From Streptomyces lacrimifluminis (lineage in GTDB: Bacteria > Actinomycetota > Actinomycetes > Streptomycetales > Streptomycetaceae), in the NCBI RefSeq assembly GCF_014646095.1, contig NZ_BMMU01000001.1, positions 310,001 through 374,000 on the forward strand: a stretch of DNA of 64,000 bases, given 5' to 3'. The notes beneath the pieces were generated by a model. That model did no database searches and was not told the origin of the DNA. It was given only the letters and a program-made list of their open reading frames with translations. A program made the position numbers and the translations under genes. Shown in pieces: positions 24,065 through 34,100 of this stretch (positions are counted from its first letter, which is position 1; the number at the start of each line of letters is the position of its first letter).

Positions 24065-25183
24065 TTGGAATTCGGGCTCTTTGTACAGGGATACGTGGGC
24101 AAGCGGGCCGAGACCGATCCGCTCGCGGAGCACAAGGCGCTGATGGAGGAGACCGAGTACGTCATTCAGGCGGACAAGTCGAACTTCAAGTACGCCTGGG
24201 TGTCCGAGCACCACTTCCTGGAGGAGTACTCGCACATCTCGGCCAGTGACGTCTACCTCGGCTACCTCGCCCACGCCACCGAGCGCATCCACCTCGGCTC
24301 CGGCATCTTCAACCCGCTCGCCCCGGTCAACCACCCGGTGAAGGTGGCCGAGAAGGTCGCCATGCTCGACCATCTCACCGGCAACCGCTTCGAGTTCGGC
24401 TCCGGCCGGGGCGCCGGCTCGCACGAGATCCTCGGCTTCATGTCCGGCATCACCGACATGAACCACACGAAGGAGCTCTGGGAGGAGACGATCGCCGAGT
24501 TCCCGAAGATGTGGATGCAGGACGAGTACGTCGGCTTCCAGGGCAAACACTGGTCGCTGCCGCCGCGCAAGATCCTGCCCAAGCCGTACGGGCCCTCGCA
24601 CCCCGCGATGTGGTACGCCGCCGGCTCGCCGCCCTCGTACGCCATGGCCGCCCGCAAGGGGCTCGGGGTGCTCGGCTTCAGCGTGCAGCGGGTCTCCGAC
24701 ATGGAGTGGGTGCTGGAGCAGTACAAGACGGCGATCGTGGACGCCGAGCCGGTCGGGGACTACGTCAACGACAACGTGATGGTGACGTCGACGGCGATCT
24801 GCGCGCCCACGCACGCCGAGGCGGTGCGCATCGCGGCGGGGGGCGGGCTGCACTATCTGCAGTCGCTGCTCTTCCGGTACCACGACACGTTCCCTCGTCC
24901 CGAGGGGTTCCCTGTCTGGCCGGAGACGTTGCTCGAGTTCAACGAGGAGATCATCGAACTGCTCATCGCCGAGGAGCTGTTGATCTGCGGGGATCCGGAC
25001 GAGGTGCTGACGCAGTGCAAGCGGTGGGAGCAGGCGGGGGCGGACCAGCTGAGCTTTGGGATGCCCATCGGGATCTCCAAGGAGGACACGTTGCAGACCA
25101 TTCGGTTGGTCGGGGAGCACGTGATTCCGAAGATCGACACTGATCCTGTGCATCGGACTTCGCGGTTCCGAGGGGTGGCTTGA
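24065..25183 (+). CDS. LLM-class flavin/F420-dependent oxidoreductase
   Basis: 372 residues from TTG 24065, chosen because MEFGLFVQGYV is the conserved N-terminus of the family. Bacterial luciferase-like barrel: WVSEHHFLEEYSHIS, LGSGIFNP, KVAEKVAMLDHLTGNRFEFG, then MWYAAGSPPSYAMAARKGLG. It may be FMN-dependent like alkanal monooxygenases, or F420-dependent. Part of the CTGACG-operator regulon and likely co-transcribed with the downstream amidohydrolase and ALDH genes (gap about 80 bp, then GTGA overlap). Confidence 0.8.
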   Translation: MEFGLFVQGYVGKRAETDPLAEHKALMEETEYVIQADKSNFKYAWVSEHHFLEEYSHISASDVYLGYLAHATERIHLGSGIFNPLAPVNHPVKVAEKVAMLDHLTGNRFEFGSGRGAGSHEILGFMSGITDMNHTKELWEETIAEFPKMWMQDEYVGFQGKHWSLPPRKILPKPYGPSHPAMWYAAGSPPSYAMAARKGLGVLGFSVQRVSDMEWVLEQYKTAIVDAEPVGDYVNDNVMVTSTAICAPTHAEAVRIAAGGGLHYLQSLLFRYHDTFPRPEGFPVWPETLLEFNEEIIELLIAEELLICGDPDEVLTQCKRWEQAGADQLSFGMPIGISKEDTLQTIRLVGEHVIPKIDTDPVHRTSRFRGVA

Positions 25184-25263
25184 GGGTCTCGTCGGCGGGT
25201 GCGGGTGTGTGGGGGTTGTTCGCGCAGTTCCCCGCGCCCCTTAGGTAGGAGTGAGGTGCCGTC

Positions 25264-26994
25264 TTGCTTGATCATCTGGTCAGAGGGGTTACCGTCGTTG
25301 ACGGGACCGGTCGCCCTGCCTACGTCGCCGACGTGGGGCTGCGTGACGGGCGTATCGCCGTCATCGGAGAAGTGGACGAGGAGGCCCGGACGACGGAAGA
25401 CGCGTCGGGGCTGGTTCTCGCGCCCGGGTTCGTCGATCCGCACACGCACTACGACGCCCAGCTCTTCTGGGACCCGTATGCCACGCCGTCCCTCAACCAC
25501 GGAGTCACGACGGTCGCCGCCGGCAACTGCGGTTTCACGCTGGCCCCGTTGAACCCGGAGCGGCCGGACGACGCCGACTACACGCGGCGGATGATGTCCA
25601 AGGTCGAGGGGATGTCGCTGGTCGCGCTGGAGGAGGGGGCGCCCTGGAACTGGAGCGGCTTCGGGGAGTACCTGGACGCGCTGGAAGGGCGGATCGCGGT
25701 CAACGCCGGTTTCATGGTGGGCCATTGCGCGCTGCGGCGGTACGTCATGGGGCCGGACGCGGTGGGCGGACAGCCGACCGAGGCCCAACTCGCCGACATG
25801 CTGCGGCTGCTCCACGAGGCCATGGACGCCGGAGCCTGGGGATTCTCCACCACACAGTCGTCCTCGCACTCCGACGGGGACGGCGAACCGGTGGCGTCCC
25901 GGCACGCGCTGCCCGCCGAACTCCTCGCCCTGTCCCAGGCGGTAGGCGAGCACGAGGGCACCCAGATCGAGGCGATCGTCGCGGGCTGCCTCGATCAGTT
26001 CAGCGACGCCGAGATCGATCTGTTCGTCGAGATGAGCGCGGTGGCCGGGCGCCCGCTGAACTGGAACGTGCTCACCATCGACGCGTCGGTACCGGCCCGC
26101 GTACCCCGCCAGCTGGAGGCAAGTGAGCGTGCCCGCAAGGCGGGTGGCCGGGTCGTGGCCCTCACCATGCCCATCCTCACGCCGATGAACATGTCCCTCG
26201 GCACCTTCTGCGCCCTGAACCTGATCCCCGGGTGGGGACCGGTGCTCGGCCTGCCGATCGCCGAGCGCATCGCCAAGCTCGGAGACCCGGCGGTACGGGC
26301 CGAGTTGGTCCGCCGGGGGCAGAGCGAGGAGGCCGGTGTCTTCCGGCGGCTGACGGACTTCGGCCGGTATGTCATCGGCGACACGTACAGCGCGGCGAAC
26401 GAGGGCCTGACCGGGAGGGTGGTGGAGGACATCGCCGCCGAACGCGGCCTCGACCCCTTCAGCTGCCTCGTCGGGATCTGCGTGGCCGACGACCTGCGTA
26501 CGGTCCTGTGGCCCATGCCCACCGACAACGACCCGGCGTCCTGGGCGCTGCGCGCCGAGACCTGGCGGCACGAGGACGTGCTGCTCGGCGGGTCCGACGC
26601 GGGTGCGCACCTGGACCGGATGTGCGGGGCCCCGTACACGACCCGTTTCCTCGGCGACTGTCTGCGCGGCCGGAAACTCGTGCCGCTGGAGCGGGCGGTG
26701 CAGATGCTGACCGACGACCCGGCGCGGCTGTTCGGCCTCCGGGAGAGGGGTCGTGTCCAGGAGGGGTTCCATGCGGACCTGGTCCTCTTCGACCCGGAGC
26801 GCATCGCCGCCGGCAAGGCCACCCTGGTGCACGACCTGCCGGGTGACAGCCCGCGTCTCGACTCGAAGGCGATCGGCGTAACAGCCGTATGGGTCAACGG
26901 AGTGGAGACGATCAGGGACGACACGGTAACCGGTGCGGTGCCGGGCAGGGTGCTCCGCTCGGGCCGGGACACGGCGACGGTGAGCACCAAGTGA
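25264..26994 (+). CDS. N-acyl-D-amino-acid deacylase-like amidohydrolase
   Basis: 576 residues from TTG 25264, with AGGAG about 17 bases upstream (AGGTAGGAGTGAGG). Amidohydrolase landmarks: metal-binding DPHTHYDAQLFWDP near the N-terminus, HG(V/I)TT with NCGF, GHCALRRYV, a C-terminal LLGGSDAGAHLDRMC with metal-liganding Asp, then FHADLVLFDPERI. Members called N-acyl-D-aspartate/glutamate deacylases share these; several in catabolic clusters act on other amides or lactams. Its stop overlaps the aldehyde dehydrogenase GTG, showing coupling. Confidence 0.85.
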   Translation: MLDHLVRGVTVVDGTGRPAYVADVGLRDGRIAVIGEVDEEARTTEDASGLVLAPGFVDPHTHYDAQLFWDPYATPSLNHGVTTVAAGNCGFTLAPLNPERPDDADYTRRMMSKVEGMSLVALEEGAPWNWSGFGEYLDALEGRIAVNAGFMVGHCALRRYVMGPDAVGGQPTEAQLADMLRLLHEAMDAGAWGFSTTQSSSHSDGDGEPVASRHALPAELLALSQAVGEHEGTQIEAIVAGCLDQFSDAEIDLFVEMSAVAGRPLNWNVLTIDASVPARVPRQLEASERARKAGGRVVALTMPILTPMNMSLGTFCALNLIPGWGPVLGLPIAERIAKLGDPAVRAELVRRGQSEEAGVFRRLTDFGRYVIGDTYSAANEGLTGRVVEDIAAERGLDPFSCLVGICVADDLRTVLWPMPTDNDPASWALRAETWRHEDVLLGGSDAGAHLDRMCGAPYTTRFLGDCLRGRKLVPLERAVQMLTDDPARLFGLRERGRVQEGFHADLVLFDPERIAAGKATLVHDLPGDSPRLDSKAIGVTAVWVNGVETIRDDTVTGAVPGRVLRSGRDTATVSTK

Positions 26995-28442
26995 GCGACG
27001 GACAGCGGCTGTTCGTCGGCGGTTCGTGGGTGGAGCCGGCCGACGGGCACTACGAGGTGATCGACCCGGCGACGGAGGAAGTCGTCGGGTGGGCGCCGGA
27101 GGCCTCGCGGGATCAGGCGCACGCCGCCGCCGCGGCGGCCCGCGAGGCCTTCGGACCGTGGTCGCGCACCTCACCGGAGGAACGGGCCGCCGTCCTGGCC
27201 CGCGCCGCGGACATCATCCAGAGCCACCTGGTGCCGTACGCCGCCCTCGCCCAGGCGGAGACCGGCGCCACGACGGGGACGGCGCGCGGGATGCAGGTGG
27301 GCGTGGGAGCTGCCCGTTTCCGCCGGTACGCGAAGGTGGAACCGGCCGAGTGGGCGATCGAGCCGCAGGTCAACGAGGGGGGCCCGTTCGGGAAGGCCGC
27401 GGTGATGGGCGCGCTGGCCATCCGTCAGCCGGTGGGCGTGGTCGCCTGCATCACCTCGTACAACAACCCGTGGGCCAACCCGGCCGGCAAGATCGCGCCC
27501 GCCCTGGCGATGGGCAACACGGTGGTGGTGAAGCCCGCCCCCCAGGACCCGCTGTCGGTGTACCGGATGGCGGAGGCGCTGGAGGCGGCGGGCGCGCCGC
27601 CGGGTGCCGTCAACGTGGTCAGCGGGACGCGGTCCGAGGTGGGGGAGGCGGTCGTCGACTCCCCGGACGTCGACATGGTCAGCTTCACCGGCTCGACGGC
27701 CGTCGGGCAGCGGATCGCCGAGGTGTGCGGCCGTGGCATGAAACGCCAGTTGATGGAGCTGGGCGGAAAGGGCGCGGCACTCGTCTTCGACGACGCGGAC
27801 GTCCGCTCGGCGGTCGCGGGCATCGGCACGACGTTCTCCTTCTACAGCGGTCAGATCTGCACGGCGCCGACCCGGGTGCTGGCGCAGCGGGGTGTGTACG
27901 GGCGAGTGGTGGACCAACTCGCCGCCTACGCGGGCCACTTGAAGGTGGGTGACCCGCGCGCTGAGGGCACGGTGGTCGGGCCGGTGATCTCGGGGGCGCA
28001 CCGGGACCGGGTCGAGGCGTACGTCGAACTCGGCCGGAAGGAGGGTGCGGTGGTGGTCACCGGGGGCGAACGGCCGCCGTACGACCGGGGATTCTATGTC
28101 GCCCCGACCCTGCTGGCCGACTGCACGAACGACATGCGGGTGGCCCGGGAGGAGATCTTCGGGCCGGTGGTGACCGTCATCCCCTTCGACGACGAGGAGG
28201 AGGGCGTCGCGCTGGCCAACGACAGCGAGTACGGCCTCATCGACTACGTCTGGTCGGGGGACGTGGCCCGCGCGTTCCGGGTCGCGCGCCGACTTCGGGC
28301 GGGCGGCGTGGGCGTGAACACCGTCGGGCGGAACATGGAGGCACCGTTCGGCGGGTTCAAGCGGAGCGGAGTGGGGCGCGATGTGGGGTCGTACGCGCTG
28401 CACGCGTACGGAGAGGTGCAGGCGGTCGTCTGGGCGGGCTGA
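26991..28442 (+). CDS. Aldehyde dehydrogenase
   Basis: 483 residues from GTG 26991, which overlaps the preceding stop (GTGA). ALDH superfamily: SFTGSTAVGQRIAEV cofactor region, catalytic Glu in MELGGKGAALVF, nucleophile Cys in YSGQICTAPTRV, and FGGFKRSGVGRD at the end. Oxidises an aldehyde to a carboxylate using NAD(P)+. As third gene of the operon it may oxidise an aldehyde produced by the LLM oxidoreductase. Substrate unknown. Confidence 0.9.
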   Translation: MSDGQRLFVGGSWVEPADGHYEVIDPATEEVVGWAPEASRDQAHAAAAAAREAFGPWSRTSPEERAAVLARAADIIQSHLVPYAALAQAETGATTGTARGMQVGVGAARFRRYAKVEPAEWAIEPQVNEGGPFGKAAVMGALAIRQPVGVVACITSYNNPWANPAGKIAPALAMGNTVVVKPAPQDPLSVYRMAEALEAAGAPPGAVNVVSGTRSEVGEAVVDSPDVDMVSFTGSTAVGQRIAEVCGRGMKRQLMELGGKGAALVFDDADVRSAVAGIGTTFSFYSGQICTAPTRVLAQRGVYGRVVDQLAAYAGHLKVGDPRAEGTVVGPVISGAHRDRVEAYVELGRKEGAVVVTGGERPPYDRGFYVAPTLLADCTNDMRVAREEIFGPVVTVIPFDDEEEGVALANDSEYGLIDYVWSGDVARAFRVARRLRAGGVGVNTVGRNMEAPFGGFKRSGVGRDVGSYALHAYGEVQAVVWAG

Positions 28443-28561
28443 GCGCGGGGACGGCCGACGGCCGTGGGTCCGAACCCCCGCCGAGGGACGGTCGCGACCA
28501 GCCCTCACCCCTCACCCCTCGCCCGCCCGTAGGTCGCTCACCACGCTTCGCGCGGGGTCGC

Positions 28562-29521
28562 CTAACAGCCTCCGAGGTAGAACCGGATCGCCGTACCCTC
28601 GGCGCCGGTGTGGATGCGGACGAGGTCCGCGACGGTGTGCACCAGGAGCAGGCCGCGTCCGCCTCGCTGGTCCCGGGCGGCGGGGCGGCGGCCGGCGAGC
28701 GGGTCGTTCAGCTGCCCGCGGTCGCGGACCTCGCACACCACCTGCGAGTCCCCGGCCCAGATCCGCAGGCTGCCAAAGCCGCCGCCGTGCACCACGCTGT
28801 TGGTGGTCAGCTCGGCCACCGCCAGCGCGAGATCGTCCAGGCGTACGCCCGACAGGCCCAGCTCGGCGCCCCGCGCGACGGCGAAACGCCTGACGACCGG
28901 CAGCTCGTCGACGCCGAAGTGCTGGGGCTCGGCCGTCGCGGGAGCCTCCGGGAGCGGCCGATTGTACCGGTCGACGATCTGTCCGGGCGCGAAGGACGGG
29001 CTGGTGCTCCGACTGCCGCCGGAGATGGTCACCGGGTGGGTGGCGTACGCGTCGGTGAGCACGTCCTCGTCGAGGCGCTCGGCGTCGTACGGGCACAGGA
29101 TGGTCAGGTCCCGGCCCTCGAAGGCCGGGTTGATCAGCGCCTCGTGCTGCACACACGCCGGGTACTCGACGCTGCTGCGGCCTGCCCAGATCGGCTCCCC
29201 GATGATCCGCACATGCGTCTGCGTATGGGCGTCGGCGAAGGCGCGCAGCACCCTCGGGATGATCCGCCCCGGGTTGCGGCCCGCGTCGGTCATGTCGAGG
29301 AAGTGCACGGACGCGGCATCCCCGCCCAGGCTGTCCCTGAGCAGGGTCAGGTTCGGGCCGGGCACGGCGACCGCCACCGGATGCCCGACTTTCAGCCCTT
29401 CACGGATGAAGGGCACCGTGCCGTCCAGGTACTCCTCCTCGCCCCGGTAGAACAGGGCGGGATGCACGAACGGCTCGTCGGTCGACCCTTCGGTCGGCCC
29501 AGCGGTCTTCGTGGCCGTCAT
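28562..29521 (-). CDS. MEDS-domain sensor fused to RsbW-like ATPase
   Basis: 319 residues from ATG 29521. N-terminal MEDS (DcmR sensory) domain, about 20-175: HPALFYRGEEEYLDGTVPFI, followed by PVAVAVPGPNL. C-terminal HATPase_c (about 195-319): LAVAELTTNSVVHGGG N-box, VCEVRDRG G1, GGRGLLLVHTVADLVRIH G2. These proteins regulate STAS anti-sigma antagonists. The stop/start overlap (ATGA 29518-29521) with the STAS gene shows an operon. Ligand unknown. Confidence 0.85.
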   Translation of the reverse strand: MTATKTAGPTEGSTDEPFVHPALFYRGEEEYLDGTVPFIREGLKVGHPVAVAVPGPNLTLLRDSLGGDAASVHFLDMTDAGRNPGRIIPRVLRAFADAHTQTHVRIIGEPIWAGRSSVEYPACVQHEALINPAFEGRDLTILCPYDAERLDEDVLTDAYATHPVTISGGSRSTSPSFAPGQIVDRYNRPLPEAPATAEPQHFGVDELPVVRRFAVARGAELGLSGVRLDDLALAVAELTTNSVVHGGGFGSLRIWAGDSQVVCEVRDRGQLNDPLAGRRPAARDQRGGRGLLLVHTVADLVRIHTGAEGTAIRFYLGGC

Positions 29522-29892
29522 CGTGCCACCACCTCGATCACGGACAAATCAGGCCAGAACATTTCGAGCAACCGTGGCAGAGTGACAGGCGGCCGTTCGA
29601 TCACGATGCGCCGCTCGGCCGGAAGGTCCTGAGCGGCCACCGCCAGGGCCGAGGCACCGGCGACATCGACGAACGTCACGGCGGACATCTCCAGATGGCA
29701 CACGATCTCTTCACCTAGGGTCATACGAAGGGTCAGCCGCTCCAGCGTCTGCTCCCAGGCCGGGCGCGTGGCCGAAGTGATCTCGCCGACCGCCCGCCAC
29801 CCCGCGCGGTCCGGCAGCGGGCGTAGCCGCAGCGCGTTCCCCGACGGAGCAGCCACCGACGTAGAGGCATTCGCCCGTCGCAAACTGTCCAC
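29518..29892 (-). CDS. STAS-domain protein (anti-sigma factor antagonist type)
   Basis: 124 residues. STAS fold: VGEITSATRPAWEQTLERL, ... CHLEMSAVTFVDVAGASALA, with the position of the phosphorylatable Ser/Thr being VDVAGASA rather than the usual DSxG. The MEDS-ATPase encoded just downstream (overlapping ATGA) is its likely partner kinase/binder. Acts in the cytoplasm as a partner-switching component. Confidence 0.75.
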   Translation of the reverse strand: MDSLRRANASTSVAAPSGNALRLRPLPDRAGWRAVGEITSATRPAWEQTLERLTLRMTLGEEIVCHLEMSAVTFVDVAGASALAVAAQDLPAERRIVIERPPVTLPRLLEMFWPDLSVIEVVAR

Positions 29893-30263
29893 GCCTCACT
29901 CCTGTGTGCCGGTTGCACCCCAGTATCCCTCGGTCGCGCGGTCGGCGGAGGAGAGGCGCTGATACGGCACCGCCGACACGACCGGTCACGACCGGCACGA
30001 TGTTGCCACCTCCCTCTGCCCCCGCATGGTCGCATTCATGCATGATTCAGCGCACAGGGAGCGCGTGCGCAGCGCCCGCTCCCCGCTGCGGCCGAGTCGC
30101 CGGCGGTCACAAAAAGACCCCGTATCTCCACGCCGGTTCCGGAATATGCCCTCCCGGACGGGGAAGGCGCGACAGCACAACGGCCGCGGCCCACGTCAGA
30201 GTCGCGTGCAGCGTGGCGCGAACACCCGACGGCACATCTGGATCCCAGACCCGAGGTGAGTAC
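29893..30263. other. Intergenic region between STAS operon and STAS-ANTAR gene
   Basis: About 370 bases divergent between two regulator genes. Contains a 10-bp palindrome TCATGCATGA (30036-30045) in a locally AT-richer patch, and a ribosome binding site GAGGTGAG before 30264. No small gene is convincing; open frames here run antisense or cross the promoters. Confidence 0.5.
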
Positions 30264-31001
30264 ATGTCTGTCGCCCCCGCTTCTCCCCTGCCGTCGCCGG
30301 GCGCCAACGGGCCGCTGACCATCCGCACCGAGATGTGGGGCAATGCCGCGGTCCTGTCACCGAGCGGGGAGATCGTTCACGGCTGCACCACGATGCTCGA
30401 CCCCGTTCTGAGCAAGCTCCCCGACACCACGGACGGGCTGATCCTGGACATGACGGAGGTCACCTTCATGGACTCGGCCGGGCTGCAGTTCCTGGAGCGC
30501 CTGGAGGACTTCAGAGCTGTCTCCGGCATCCCCTTATGGTCGGTCAACTGGAACGGGCAGCCCCGCCGCGTCCTGGAGATCACGGGCCTGGCGGTGCCCG
30601 CCACCGCGTCCGACCCCGGCGACTCCACCGCGTGGCTGCCGCCGGACGTCCGCCAGTTGCTCACCCTCCTCCGCTCCGACCAGGGACTCTCCGCGGTGGC
30701 CGCGGAACGCGCGGAACAGGTGCGGCGACTCCAGGCCAAGGTCGAGCAGTTGCAGCAGGCCATCGAGTCCCGCCCGGTCATCGACCAGGCCCGCGGGATC
30801 CTGATGGCCGTCGAGGCGTGCACCGCCGAACAGGCCTGGGAGGCCCTGCGAGACGCCTCCCAGCACACGAACACCAAACTCCGCGACGTCGCCGAGGCGA
30901 TCGTCACGGTGAGCACGGGCGGCCCACCTCCCCCGGAACCCGTACGGACGGCGCTACGGAATGCGGTGCGGCGCCAGCACGCGCGCGATCAGGCGCCCTG
31001 A
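30264..31001 (+). CDS. STAS-ANTAR regulator
   Basis: 245 residues from ATG 30264 (GAGGTGAG upstream). N-terminal STAS domain (about 20-125: AVLSPSGEIVHGC, TEVTFMDSAGLQFLERL with the DSAG Ser), then a short coiled coil (EQVRRLQAKVEQLQQAIESR), then an ANTAR RNA-binding domain (about 160-215: VIDQARGILMAVEACTAEQAWEALRD). ANTAR proteins bind paired hexaloop hairpins in mRNA leaders to prevent termination. The combination couples partner-switching to antitermination. A target leader is not seen in this window. Encoded divergently from the MEDS/STAS pair. Confidence 0.8.
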   Translation: MSVAPASPLPSPGANGPLTIRTEMWGNAAVLSPSGEIVHGCTTMLDPVLSKLPDTTDGLILDMTEVTFMDSAGLQFLERLEDFRAVSGIPLWSVNWNGQPRRVLEITGLAVPATASDPGDSTAWLPPDVRQLLTLLRSDQGLSAVAAERAEQVRRLQAKVEQLQQAIESRPVIDQARGILMAVEACTAEQAWEALRDASQHTNTKLRDVAEAIVTVSTGGPPPPEPVRTALRNAVRRQHARDQAP

Positions 31002-31088
31002 CGGTTGTCGCGCGGAGGCGCACGGGGTCATCCGAGCGAGTCCCCGGCCCGCTCTGCGCCCTGTTCGGCGGCGGGATGGCCCCATGGC

Positions 31089-31119
31089 CCCGGCGCCACC
31101 CCTCACGCATGGCGCCGGG
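31089..31119. terminator. Bidirectional terminator hairpin
   Basis: 10-bp perfect inverted repeat CCCGGCGCCA / TGGCGCCGGG with an 11-base loop between the convergent STAS-ANTAR and FG-GAP protein genes. Confidence 0.65.
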
Positions 31120-31152
31120 AACATCGCGGCCCTGTGAACCTGTCCCAGGGGC

Positions 31153-34100
31153 TCAGCCGAGGGTCAGCATGCCCGACCAGCCGCCGCTGGGGACCGCGGT
31201 ATAGGCTCCGACGGCTGAACGGCCACCCGGGTAGAAGCGGACGGATCCGGTTCCCGTGACCGCCCAGATGTCCGGGATGGCGTCACCGTTGGCGTCGGCC
31301 GTGCCGAACGCCAGTTTGATGTCGGTGGTGGTCCAGCCGGACGTCGCGTAGTCGGTGTTGTCCACGCCGCCGGCCGAAAGCCCCGAGGTGGACAACGAGT
31401 CGAGGTCGACGCCGCCGGTCGCGCTGTTCTTGATTCCCGTACGCAGTGCGAGACGGCCGCTGCTGACGATCCGGTAGAGCATGTCCGTGACCCCGTCCCC
31501 GGTGATGTCCTGGAGACTGACCAGGTCACGGGTCGCCCACGCCGGGCCGGTGTTCAGCGCCCTGGCCGCCTCGACGGTGGCCCCGTTGTAGCCGGTGAGA
31601 GCCCACACCGTTTCCACGGTGTCGCTGTCCTTCACGGTGAGGAAGAAGTCGGGCTTGCCGTCCCCCGTGGCGTCCCCGGAGGACACGATCTGGGTGACGG
31701 CCGCGAGGTTGGGCCCTCCTGCCGGGAGCAGGATCTCCTGCCGTTTGTCGATGTTGACCGCGCCGTAGCCGTCGCCCGGGTAGACCCACAGTTTGCCCTC
31801 ACGCACGGCGACGAGGTCTTGGAGACCGTCGCCCCCGTAGATGTCGCCGAGGTGCGCGAGCATCGTGTTCTTCCAATACCCCGAGAGCGGACCGAGATAG
31901 AGCGGCTCGTCGTCGGCCACGTTGCCGTTCGGGTCCTTCGCCGGGTTCTCCCGGTAGGAGCCGGACATCGCGGGCCCGAACGTACCGGTCCCCTTGGTCA
32001 GGTCGGAGTTGCCCCTGTTGGGATACATCCAGAGGTCGCCGGTGGCGGTCACCACCATCAGGTCCGCGAACTCGTCACCGGTGAGGTCGCCCGCCGCGTC
32101 GGCCTTGTCCCTGGGGGTGACGTAGAAGAAGTACTTCCGGGGTTCCGACACATGGCCCACGTCGTCAACTGCCCGTACGTACAGCACATTCGGCCCGGCG
32201 AGTGGCGGTTTGGCGCCGTTCCAGGTGGTCGTGGTCGACGTCGTGGCGCCGTTCAGGCGGGGGAGGGAAGCGGTGTACGTGGGCGTGTTGAAGGCGAACT
32301 CGTACTTCACCACATCCGTCTGCGTGGCCCTGAAGACGAAGGACCCCGCCGTGCCGAACTTCACCTTGCTCCAGATGGAGTCCGCAGCCTCGTTGTGCAA
32401 ACCGTTCCTGTTGCTGTCCCCGTCGGGAAACTGGACCGAGGTGACGACCGGTGGCGTCGGCCGTGAACTGTCGAAGACGAAGCGGCAGTAGGGTGACTTC
32501 GAGGGCGCGAATGCGGACGTGGCCCCTGCCTTGTCCACGGCCCTCACTCGCCAGGAGTACGTGGTGCCGTTCTTCAGCCCGCTGGTGGAGAACGGCTCGG
32601 TGTGTTCCCGGGTCGAACCGGACTGGCCGTCGATCGGTACCGTGCTCTTGGAACCCAGCAGGTTGCCGCTGCCGTTCGTCGGCCACAGTTCGAAGCGGAG
32701 CGAGGCCAGGTTGTTGTCCTTGTCGGTCGCGCTCGCCCAGAAGGTGATCGAGGAAGCGCCCACGTTGACATACGGCGCGATGGTGTCGCACGACAGGTCG
32801 GGATCGAGGTCCAACCTGGTGGGTGCGCCCGGCGGGCGGTTGTAGACCAGCTCGATGTACGGGCCGTTGTCCTTGTCTGCCGCGAACTTCTTCCAGGAGT
32901 ACGCGGAGCCCTCGTCACCCGCGCGCAGACCGAGGGTCAGGGAGTCCGCGCCGTCCGAAAGCGCCTTCTGGGCGGCACGTTTGACGTCGAACTCTTCGTA
33001 CTCGTCCGGGCAGGACGCTGCCTTGTACCCGTGGGCGAAGCTCTTGCTGGCCAGCTTGTTGCCGGCCGTCATGCTGGGTGCGTTCCGCCAGGTCGTCTTG
33101 TTGCTGATCGGCCCGGTGACGTACACGTTCACACTGCGGGGGGTGCACGACCAGGAGTACGTCTCCAGAATGTGCAGCTTCGCGGTCGTGACGGTGGAAC
33201 CCTTCAGATCGGGGTTCCAGTCCATGGTGAAGAAGGACCGGGACGTCCCCCAGGTGTCCGACTCGAAGCCGACCCGCGCCTCGCTCGTTCCCTGGTTGAA
33301 GTTGCGACCGTTGTAGAAGTTCGCGTTGGGGTGACGGCTGTAGGCCGTCGTCCATTCGTTGTGGTGCTTGCGGATCGACGGGTCGACGAAGACCGGGTAC
33401 ACCGTGTCCGCCTCGTCGAGGAACTCCTGATCAGGCGTCAGCGTCCAGGTCGAGCCGTTCAGGTCGGTCTCGATGAGCGTGCCCTTCGAGTCCGGCTGAG
33501 GGCCGGCCAGCGACGGCAGATCGAACGTCGCGCCCGCACCCGAATGCGTCGGATCAGGCGAAGCCTCGGCCGGTACAGAGGGATTGGCGCCTTCGCCTTC
33601 CGAAGCGGACGGGTCCGGGGCCTCGTCGGTGGCGTCCGGGAGGACCTCGGCGGCCGTGTCCCCCGAGTCGACGTAGTCGGAGGTGTCGCTCGGCTCGGGG
33701 GACTCCGTCGGGGACTCGGAGTCGTCGGGTGCGCTCGACTCGTCCTCGGACAACGACTCCGAGGTGGTCGGTGAAGCGCTGCTGCCGGCCTGGCCGTTGG
33801 TGAGCGCCGGAGTGCCCGAGCTGTCCCACATCAAGGGGGTGGGGGAGACCGCCACCTCCTCGCCGTCGCCGTCCTCGGCGCTGATGATGCCGGTGGTCGG
33901 GTCCAGGGAGAAGCTGAGATCGGGGGAGGACAGACCGTACGACAGCTGCGCCACCCGGGAATCGGCCGCCGCCGCACGGGTCTTCAGGACGAGCAACTGC
34001 GCGAAGCCCCCGTCGTCCGCCGTCAGCACGAGGTCGGCGCCGGGCAGGATCTCCGGGTAGAGCGCTCGCGAACCATCGATGATGGGCGTCGGAATGTCAT

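Noticed and set aside
24853..27174. 773-codon minus-strand frame across the LLM/amidohydrolase/ALDH genes
   Set aside because: Shadow frame; no domain, and the plus strand has intact catalytic motifs.
28443..28561. Terminator sought between convergent ALDH and MEDS genes
   Set aside because: Only short palindromes such as GGTCGCGACC; no long stem.
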